A stretch of DNA of 64,000 nt from Castanea sativa (Eukaryota > Streptophyta > Magnoliopsida > Fagales > Fagaceae), in NCBI RefSeq assembly GCF_040712315.1, contig NC_134016.1, forward strand, positions 4,503,501-4,567,500, given 5' to 3'. Below the pieces are notes generated by a model, which searched no databases, was not told the DNA's origin, and saw nothing but the letters and a program-made list of their open reading frames with translations. Every line of letters begins with the position of its first letter. The stretch's first letter is position 1. Positions 55,700-64,000 of this stretch are shown one piece after another. A program made the position numbers and the translations under genes.

Positions 55700-57050
55700 T
55701 CTATATGTCTATTTAACTCTCCTCTCTTTTCTAAGTCTCGCTTCATCTTTCTTTTTTATCTTTTCTTTCTCTTTCAATTTCCTATTTAGATTGCTTGGGT
55801 CTCTATTCTTGTTCCCTTTATAAGTACTGTTCCTATTTATATATCAAATCAAGCTTATGTGATTTCTCCTTTATACCCTCATTGCTCACCAAGCATTTTT
55901 ATCCACTACCCTTCTAGTCGTATGGGTTCAACCTCCACTACCCTTTAAGCACGTACAATGATTTCTCTCTCTTCCACTACCCATCCCACAATAAACTCTC
56001 GCCTATTCGCTCTGTCGTGTACCTCTCTCTCTCTCCCTTTAAATGGTAAAACCTTGGGATCTTTTTTTACTAATTCCCTTTAGCATGCATTAAGTTCCTC
56101 CAACCAATTTACTACCTATTTTGGGTAGAGATTCTTTCCTAGTAGAGAACCTCCCAAAAGAGGTCCTAGAATGATACCGAAAATAGGCTTTTTTTCCCCC
56201 TTCTACCAAACCACACCCTTTGTAATCCCTTAGACTATGGGCTTGCCCTCTTTGCATTGGCTGGATTACAAGTTAGTGATGCTCTAGACATTACATTATT
56301 GTCTTATCCTTCATTCCTTGTCTTCTTCTTTCTTCACGTGCTTTCTGCCACTGCTATCTGGTTTTGTGCCTCTTCTTCTTTGTCCAGACTAAGATTTCCC
56401 ATCTGTATTCATCCTTTATAAAGAATGATATGGGCTTATTAGGCTTGCCTCATTTTGTTTGTCTGGGTTGGGCTTGTGGGTCTTTTGAAGCCTTTCCCTT
56501 CTTGCTCTCCATTAGTTCCTGCTTAATTGACATATTGGAACTTTTGCTTTATTCCTTCCTCCTTGGGCCCTTTCAAGGCCCATTCTTATTCCTTGAAAAT
56601 GGTCATCCCATCGTGGCTGACTCTCCCACATTGCCCATATCTTGTGGTCGGTCAATGTGTCCTTTTCCTTGCTCTTTATGGGCATTCTTTCTCTTTGGGT
56701 CCTTGCTTAGGCCCTGCATATTTACTCTCTGGACCTTTGGGACATAATCCCATTGCCTTACTTTCTCTACTTCTTAATCTCTTTTTCTTGGTTTGGTTTG
56801 GGCTTTTCTACCGTTGGGCCTTTGCGTCCATATTATCAAAAATGGGTATCAACAAGGATATCATTACCACTGAGCTATCACTTGAACCCCAAGTTACCGT
56901 AGCTTTAGGCTTTCAACATAAACAACATACAAATTTTACCCAAGTACGTGGGAAATGGAAAACATTGCAAGTAAATGTTGGAAATTCCAATTTTAAACCT
57001 CATACAAAACAAGTAGTGAAAGAAACACAATGATTTACTTCATTCATGAG
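55700..57050. other. Unassigned GGGCCT/GGGCTT-rich region, possible LTR remnant
   Basis: Contains many GGGCCTTT and GGGCTTG words typical of plant LTRs, and ATGGGTATCAACAAGG at about 56844 that loosely resembles a primer-binding site after an LTR end. Ends and target repeats could not be fixed. Open frames at 56364-57033 look accidental. Confidence 0.3.
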
Positions 57051-58270
57051 AGATAACATACAACTTTGAATTCTAGAACATGCAAAGAATAGAAAGTGTA
57101 CCTTGATGTAGTGAAAATAAAAAAACAAATAGTAGATAGTACCTTGAGAAGACCTTCAATCTTTATCTCAATTTCACATGGTGTCCAAGATATGTGGTCT
57201 CTTAATCAGTTTTCACGTACATACACTTTCTTATTGTTGAAAACTGTGTTCAAGAGAGATCAAAAAGAAAATTGTTTTCTCTTCTTTTAATCATATATAT
57301 GTTTAAACTGCTTGGGCAGTTACTTTAGTGTGTGGCTTGGGATAAGACCAAAGGGACAAATAAGGCTTTAGCTCTAATGGGCTTCAGGCTTCCATCAACT
57401 CTTAATATGCCCAAAGTTACCATTAATTACTTAATAAGTACCACTAAGAAAATATAATTGCACTCTAGACCTTCTTTAATAAATTATATCCCAAGACTCT
57501 AATATAATATCATTTGACCCCTCCATGAAACATTCATAGTAAACAAAGTCATAATAAACTTTCACAAAGTATAACTATTTTATTCCTTGAGTTCACAGTT
57601 TAATATTTTAGTTATATATATATATGTTATGAAATCTAATTTCATTAAATATAAACTTTAGAAATTTTTTACTAAAGTGGTTAAGCCCAGCACCTTAAAT
57701 ATCCAGTTCCTATTAAACTTATCTCAAAGGGATTTTTTTGTCTCCATAGAAAGAGATTATAGATTCCATCTTAATAATATATATGCTCTCAACAGTACGT
57801 ACAGTTACCCAACATATTGAGATTTTGACCGTTAAATTAATCTCACTCCTGATATATTAAAGTAACCTACATTTCATGATCAGATTTACAATCTCCTCAA
57901 GATTGAGTATGAAAATAAAAAACGTGAGATTTATTATTCAGGTGACAGTTGATAATTGAACAATTAATCTCACAACGATCTAGTTCAATGTGTCTTACAC
58001 ACTTAAGACACACCAACACATTAATTAGAAGTCTCTATTTCCATAATCAAGACAATCATCGTAAATGACATGTTATAGTCTTTGCAGATGAAATTCTCAA
58101 TTTTATCACCTACTACAAACTATATTTTTGAGTTTACAAGAAACTTGTGATTTATATCTTATGTAACTAAATCATATACAATGCATCTTACTTACTATAT
58201 GATAATGTATAATTAGTTCATATAGAAATAGTCTTATATAATTAAACAATATAATTATATATAACATGCC
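57051..58270. other. AT-rich, possible antisense copia-type remnant
   Basis: The wording around 57780-58090 (GAGATTTTGACCGTTAAATTAATCTCA, TTAAGACACACC) resembles non-coding parts of plant Ty1/copia elements as I remember them. No coding domain is present, so this rests on recollection only. Confidence 0.25.
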
Positions 58271-58283
58271 AATAAATTGGATT

Positions 58284-58652
58284 CTATGGCACAAACCCTA
58301 ACACTAAATTAATGGACCCCTCCTCCCCCACCAAAACAGAAGTAATGAAAGTTGTAGGATCGCACTGTATTTTGTGTGGGGCTATGGCATCTAATGCTAG
58401 TTGTTTCCTGCACCACCCACCGACATGATACAAGAAGTCATTCCACCATGTCTGGTTATGCAATTCATTCATCGCCACTAGTAATTTGGGTGTGGATATA
58501 TAACGATAATGAAGATGATTGTTAGGATGTATAGTTGCGTACATATTGAATGCTCTCTCTGATTGATGGAGAAATTGGTTGCCATGCCTCCTACACCACA
58601 GAGTGATTGTGTGGACAAGAAATATTGAATGAACACGCTCGTATGGTTGCAT
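58284..58652 (-). other. Unrecognised open frame, 122 codons
   Basis: Longer than expected by chance in this AT-rich DNA and of mixed composition (NQTWWNDFLYHVGGWCRKQL, MYATIHPNNHLHYRYI). I recognise no domain, signal peptide or membrane segment. No TATA box or splice partner is obvious. It may be a gene fragment or chance. Confidence 0.2.
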
Positions 58653-58914
58653 TTAATAGACATAGTATAGTGGTAAAGGGTTACATCAACATTGACAACC
58701 TTATTTTAATCGGTTCAGAAAAGATAGGCAATCCTTCACGATAGCATTGGAACAATTTAATGTACATCTAACTTTGTTTGTTTACCTAAAAATGAATGTT
58801 CCAGAACCCAATTAGAAAATGCCAAAACAAGTTGTATGTTTTCAGTAATTTTTTCCTATATATTTTAGGCCATAAAGAGCTATTGCAGAGAATGATCCTT
58901 TATGGTAGATTCAT

Positions 58915-59065
58915 AACAATAGAAGCTACTAGAAGACCCAACCTCACGAAGGGTGGGCAATCTTTTTTTTTTTTTTTGATGAATTTTTTCAAAAAGAAAA
59001 ATCTTATTCGAGAGGTTGGCGATCCTTTTCCAATCATTTCTTGGAGAGAAATATATTCCTCTCGA
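58915..59065. repeat. Dispersed repeat X, copy 1
   Basis: ATAGAAGCTACTAGAAGACCC through CATTTCTTGGAGAGAA is repeated with few changes at 63778-63915. Confidence 0.85.
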
Positions 59066-59149
59066 ATATACATCTAATTTTGTTTGTTGAATCTGGCCAG
59101 AAAAGTGATTGTAAAGATAAGAAAAAATCACTTATGTTCTAGATGCATG

Positions 59150-59272
59150 AAGCTTGTCTCTCATAGGTAAGTGAGGCCCACACGTTTGGGACCCATCTGC
59201 TTATAAGAGGCTAGTCTCATGCACCTTGAGTGTGAGGCCCACTTCCCTGTGAGAAACAAGTCATACTAGCTT
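59150..59272. repeat. Short inverted repeat
   Basis: GCTTGTCTCTCATAGGTAAGTGAGGCCCA and its imperfect complement TGAGGCCCACTTCCCTGTGAGAAACAAG are separated by about 55 bp. It could be the core of a small MITE; the outer ends are not clear. Confidence 0.55.
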
Positions 59273-60740
59273 GTAAGGATATATAATTTCTTAAAGATGC
59301 AACATATTATAAATTTTAACTCATTTTGGGTTCACTAATAAAGTACAAATAATATTATCTTTGTCAAATGTTAATGATCTAGTTATATGTTTGAATTTAA
59401 TTGAAAAACTTAATATTATATTACTTAAAAAAATTGCACTTAAAATCATCAGAAATCAAATTGAAAAATAAAAAATAAAAATCATAGGTCAATGAGATTA
59501 ATCACTATCAGAATGGCGTAAGATACCGCACAACTTTTGATCTTTTATTTTTTATTTGATAAGCTTCTTGAATCGAAGGGCAATGAGGGGCATGGGCCGC
59601 AAGGCATGGCTTGCCTCACTTTTGCAACTTGCACCCCTTCCCTCTTTTACTTCTTAAATAAATTAATTAAAAGGGGTTATTTTAAAATATAAAAAAAAAA
59701 TTTTGACCTTCCTAAATTTTTTAATAATATATACATATTATGTATATTTAAATTCTAATGATCTTGTATAATATATATGTTTTTTTAACATTATCTTTAT
59801 TTTAGGTTGTACTTTTTTAGAAATCTTTTAAAATTAATAAGAAATAATTTTTCTGGATCTCTTCTAAAATTAATGCAAAATTGTTAAATATTTTTTATTT
59901 ATATAAAGAAAATCTTATTGGCCTGTGACACTACGGAATTACTACATAAAAAGCAAGCCTTTCACAGGGACAAACTTGAGACCTGAATTAATACGATCAC
60001 TGATTGGGGATCTGCGATTATGGTAGCATGTTTTGCTAGTTGCTACATGCTCTGAACTTGAAAGTTGCTACTGCATGCAGTTCTCTTTTATGCATTCCAA
60101 CTTCCAAAGGATTTGGAATTTTGTACTGTGTGAGGTTTAATTTAATAGTTTGAAGGTCTTAATTAATGATGGGGAATATTGCAAATACATGTAATTTTAG
60201 TCTGGGGATAGAAAGCAGGATTTGTTAATTCAAAGACCAAGATTTAAATCTAGTAGGTCCATTCACTTTCACTCTATTTAAGCATGGACAAGAGCACCGA
60301 TTGTGTAGGTCTGCTCAAGCCACGGTTGGTGCCTTGGTGGAAAAGTTGGAACTTATTAAAATGCCTTGGAGAAGGGGAAAATAAAATATCTACTTGTGGA
60401 CAAAGATTTTTTGTCTTTTTTTTCTCTCTCTGTCTCTCTAAGTAATGGTGGACAAGTATCACATTAATCACGGTGAAGTGAACCAACCCAATGTTGACTT
60501 TGCATAACAATATGATTATTTCTATTTTTTAAAGCAACAAAACTTTTAATTTCTGGTAAAACTGCAATGATTCAAACGCCAAAACCTTCCCGACATAATT
60601 CTACATTTTCTTGTGTACTACGGTATTTTTTTTGCCACATAGGAGTAACTTCACTTGGAAATCAACAACCAATCACAACTGTGAATAGTAAATTGCAATA
60701 ACATCCGCTGTGCTTGCAGAATATTCCCAACACAAAACTC
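59273..60740. other. Upstream intergenic region, no gene
   Basis: AT-rich. Nothing convincing is coded on either strand. The last 200 bases form the presumed promoter of the small gene at 60821. Confidence 0.5.
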
Positions 60741-60742
60741 TC

Positions 60743-60750
60743 TATAAATA
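60743..60750 (+). promoter_or_regulatory. TATA box of the small gene
   Basis: TCTCTATAAATACT, 71-78 bp upstream of the ATG at 60821, with a leader rich in A and C (CACAACTACTAAAAAGCAAAA) between. Confidence 0.65.
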
Positions 60751-60820
60751 CTAAAAGAGGCCAGACCAGCTTGCCACAACTACTAAAAAGCAAAACTCTC
60801 TCGATAGTGATTTTAGTAAC

Positions 60821-61102
60821 ATGAGTGGAGGAATGGAATCAATGAGCAGTAGACCCTCTCAAAAAATGGGCAACGGAGGAGCCAACGGAGAGCAACACAC
60901 GAGGGAGTGGTGTGGGCACTTTCAGATGCCACTGCACTATCCTAGGTACACTCAAGCTGACTATGAGACCATGCCGGAGTGGAAGCTTGATTGTTTGCTT
61001 AAAGAGTATGGGCTACCAATCGTGATGTTGACCATAAGAGAAAATTTGCCATGGGATCCTTCTTGTGGCCTCATTAGAATTCTTCATTTTAAGGGGCTGT
61101 GA
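60821..61102 (+). CDS. Small plant protein (FQMPLHYPRYT/MPEWKLD family), C-terminus frameshifted
   Basis: A single-exon frame of 93 codons. Residues 1-30 are Ser/Gly/Asn-rich; residues 34-66 hold the conserved core FQMPLHYPRYTQADYETMPE, WKLDCLLKEYGLP, found in a family of short land-plant proteins of unknown role (called DUF7722 in recent databases, from memory). After GLPI the family continues with a segment of the type GDVDHKRKFAMGSFLWPH and stops. Here that segment is present but in another frame, ending at TAG 61075-61077: one G seems to be missing near 61022 (ATCGTGATG where ATCGGTGATG is expected). The encoded tail MLTIRENLPW... is therefore unnatural. A TATA box and leader are in place, so the loss is recent, a variant allele, or a base error. 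Confidence 0.8.
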   Translation: MSGGMESMSSRPSQKMGNGGANGEQHTREWCGHFQMPLHYPRYTQADYETMPEWKLDCLLKEYGLPIVMLTIRENLPWDPSCGLIRILHFKGL

Positions 61103-61847
61103 TAACTTGTGATGCTATTATATTTGCATGATTTTGTTATCTACGTTAACATTTTTATATTTTTGTCTTCTGTGAGGTACATTATTACATCAGACAAAGA
61201 TTGAATTTCTGGGGAAGTAGCAAAAGCATACACGAAAATAGCAATCTTGAATCCATACGTAAAATTGTGGCAAGTAAAAATTAGGTATGTATATATAAAT
61301 TTTAATTGCAGTATTGTGTCCTATGTTTTGGTCTGTACCAACTAGTATATAGTCTAGTATTCCCTATTTTCGGGGTAATGTCTTGGGGTTTGATGTGGGA
61401 ATTTTGATATTACTTATGTATGGACTGTGAAGAGTTTGATAATAGTGATATTTGATGATTTATCCCAATTTTTCAGTTAGAAATAGTATATTTCTAATAG
61501 CTGTTTTGCAATTTGAGTGGAACTTGTTTTTGTGCCTATACCAATGTAGAATGATAGGAAAGAGAAGATTTTGAAGGATGTCGCCAAATTGTATTATTGT
61601 GATTATTATAGTTACTCTATTCATTATCTCCTTTTGGGACTACCACTTAAAATTATATAGGATTTTACTAACTTGTGCCCTTAGGGCATACATTAGTAAA
61701 CTATTTTAGGAAACTTTTTATGAAAAATGAAAAAATAATTAACTGTTTTGACAAATTTTTTAATTCTCCATAAGAACATTTTCAAAATGGATAGTAAATA
61801 TATGCCACAAGGGCACACGTTAATCAAACCCAATTATATATGTAGCC
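61103..61847. other. 3' flank of the small gene
   Basis: AT-rich; a possible 3' UTR for about 200 bases. No other feature seen. Confidence 0.5.
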
Positions 61848-61932
61848 CAGTGAAAGCAGAAAGCATTGAAAGTGACTGAACTGACACTGGTAGTGGTTAG
61901 TAATTTGGTTGGTATTAGTAAGACGAAAATAG
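61848..61932. repeat. Dispersed repeat Y, copy 1
   Basis: TAGCCCAGTGAAAGCAGAAAGCATTGAAAGTGACTGAA through GGTTGGTATTAGTAAGAC recurs at 63923-64000. Confidence 0.85.
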
Positions 61933-63777
61933 GTTGTAGCCTTTTAGGGAGGGAGAATGGTAAAGCCCACCTTTCTTTCATTTTTTATTTTTCTTCTTTT
62001 CTTGTGGTTGTTTTTGACTTTTTTCTTCCAAGTGTTTTTTCAATTTGGAAGTGGGGAGGGAAGATCTATGTGTAGATTGCAGAACATGCAATGACTTGGT
62101 CAATCATGAAATGAAAGTGGCAAAATAAAAATTAAAAATATACAACAAAAGCAGGTATGATCAATGTTTTGAATTTTGTTCCGTTTTGGTTGGAACCAGT
62201 GAAAAATATCATATTGGTATGCAAACTAAAATTATTCCACATCAAAAAAAAAAAATTGGCCCATTCCGAGTCATTTTGGGTGTACATTTTGGGCTTTTTT
62301 GTTTCCCTTAAAAGCAAAACCACCACCATGAAACAATTGATCTTAACACGAGAGATGGGGAAAAAAGAGAACAAGATGAAGCTAAGTCAATGTGAGATAA
62401 AAATAAAGAATAAAAAATAATAATAATATAAGAAGATAAAAATAAGAGAAGAGAAGACTGAAGAGAGCATAAAGCCACTAACAGACATTCAGTCGAAATG
62501 CAAAAATTCTAGGATGTGATTTCATGTAAAAATGATAGACAATCAATTATAGTCTACCATATAAAATAGTCGTGAAAAGAGTGTGATAAAAGTTGTACTC
62601 CTAGAATAAATTTAAATGAAATGAGAAGAAAGAATAGTCAAAATTAGGTGAAATGAGGAAATAAATTGAGTAGGTCACGTGAGTGGGTTTGAGAATTGGA
62701 AAAAGTAAGTGGATGGAAACTTCTTGGAAGGTTCTTGTATACAAGAACCCTACTGGGTTGTTTTATTTTATTTTATTTTTTAAAAAGCCATAAATAATTG
62801 TTTTTTTTTTTTATAACAATCTACTCACTTTATTTGAGACTTTTCAAAAGAAAACTATTAAATTTGTTATTTTATATAATATATATATATTGTTAAATAA
62901 ATATAAAATAGAGTTGCTCTGAACCTAAACTTTCAAGAAGTGCAAAACATGGCAAAGGACTGCATGAGTGTTTATGCAAACTATCATTCACTAGATTTTA
63001 TTTTCCAAAAGTACCAAAAAATACATATATGTTTATTTATTTATATCTGCAATATCCTTAAAATGGTAAACTGACATAGGCTGATGCTAAAGTATTCTAC
63101 TCTAATGAACAAAATGAAATGAGATCTAGTATTCATAACCTTAGGTATGATAGTGTTGAGTGTTCTTTTTGCACTTCTTGTATCTTAGATACGTGTCTTG
63201 ATGTTATTAGACAACATTTAGTCTAGGCTTTTTATAAAAAGGAAGTTGGGCCTTACACTTCACAGAATGGGCTCTAAGGTTCCATCCTGCCACTGCCAAT
63301 TTGTGCATAAACATTGTGTCCAAAGTCCAGGAGACGATGCTGCAAATTGGGCTTATTCTCCTTTTCTACCATAAAAGGAACATTTCTCCAGTTTCTGCTA
63401 CAAGATTGACTTTTCTTAACTTTCTGCTCTACAGTAAAGTTTTCTACACTTTTCTACAATGTGAGTGACCTTTATCTATTTTTTGCTATAGAAATATTTC
63501 TTCACTTCCTGCACATAAACAACTCTAAAACCCAAAGAAAATTGTCATCAAGCAGATGTTAGTTTACATGGGTCAGTGTATTCTCAAATATATACATCCA
63601 TATATTTGTATGTATACTTATATGTTTAAATATATATATATGGCAGAATAATGATCAATTTGTATTAAAAGAAATGTACGTAATATCAAAGAAAGAATCA
63701 AAGTTTTAGCATAATAGCTAAGGCGATAAATTAATATGATAAAAATGTGCTACAGCAGAATGACTAATACAACAAAT
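61933..63777. other. Intergenic, no gene recognised
   Basis: AT-rich DNA with poly-A/T runs and a short TA tract near 62880. No frame of recognisable type on either strand. Confidence 0.5.
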
Positions 63778-64000
63778 AATAGAAGCTACTAGAAGACCCA
63801 ACCTCGCGAGAGGTTGGCAATCTTTTTTTTTTTTTTGATGAATTTTTTCAAAAAGAAAACGTATATTTAAGGGGTTATCGATCCTTGTCCATCATTTCTT
63901 GGAAAGAATTAAACATCAAATCTAGCCCAGTGAAAGCAGAAAGCATTAAAAGTGACTGAATTGAAACAGGTTTGGTTGGTATTAGTAAGACAGAAGTAGG
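63778..64000. repeat. Chimeric repeat joining X and Y copies
   Basis: 63778-63915 matches 58915-59065 and 63923-64000 matches 61848-61932. The two sources lie 2.8 kb apart upstream but are almost touching here. The window ends inside the second piece. Confidence 0.85.

Noticed and set aside
56811..56870. Possible LTR end and primer-binding site (ATGGGTATCAACAAGG)
   Set aside because: Only loosely like TGGTATCAGAGC, and no matching LTR start or second LTR was found.
1..64000. tRNA, rRNA, CRISPR arrays, bacterial-style operons
   Set aside because: None seen; the repeats present are plant transposons, microsatellites and duplications.

Overview
This window is nuclear DNA from a flowering plant, most likely a woody eudicot. 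It is AT-rich, has GT-AG introns, carries plastid-targeted acyl-ACP desaturase genes, and is packed with plant transposon families. No species can be named from the sequence; a Fagales-type tree is only a weak guess. No rRNA, tRNA, CRISPR or bacterial feature is visible.

Bases 1-28.6 kb hold a tandemly duplicated stearoyl-ACP desaturase (SAD) locus. SAD-A (11279-13474) and SAD-C (19813-27690) are complete three-exon genes with the same exon phases. Their 5' flanks are also paralogous (1-1098 plus 8042-11278 against 17641-19812). Between them, and inside the 4.9-kb first intron of SAD-C, lie four broken extra copies of exon 2 with attached intron-1 sequence. SAD-A keeps all six predicted di-iron ligands. 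SAD-C has Lys in place of the first Glu ligand and Ala in place of a conserved active-site Thr. The 5' flank of SAD-A is split by nested transposons: a long-inverted-repeat element (about 1099-8041), inside it an element with TTA target duplication (1802-7502), and inside that a decayed CACTA element with a Ptta/En/Spm transposase gene. A hAT-like element, a solo LTR and a LINE fragment also sit within the SAD array.

Bases 28642-40973 are one complete but decayed Ty3/gypsy element of the Tat type: 847- and 838-bp LTRs, target duplication ATCAT/ATCAC, gag, protease, reverse transcriptase, two RNase H domains, integrase, a 151-bp tandem array, and a long gene-like region on the opposite strand. 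It landed in a second copy of the SAD 3' flank, which was also hit by a hAT-like MITE and another insertion.

Bases 43-46 kb carry a Mutator-type short element with a perfect 9-bp target duplication. Bases 46.1-52.2 kb are a degraded integrated pararetrovirus-like element on the minus strand (capsid zinc knuckle, protease, reverse transcriptase, RNase H, and a TATA motif beyond the last open frame). It abuts a broken 3' fragment of an IQ-domain (IQD/DUF4005) gene.

Bases 53-64 kb are mostly repeats and unassigned AT-rich DNA. The one credible gene is a small plant protein at 60821 whose conserved C-terminus is thrown out of frame by one missing base. The window ends in a chimeric repeat made of two pieces that also occur separately 2-5 kb upstream.
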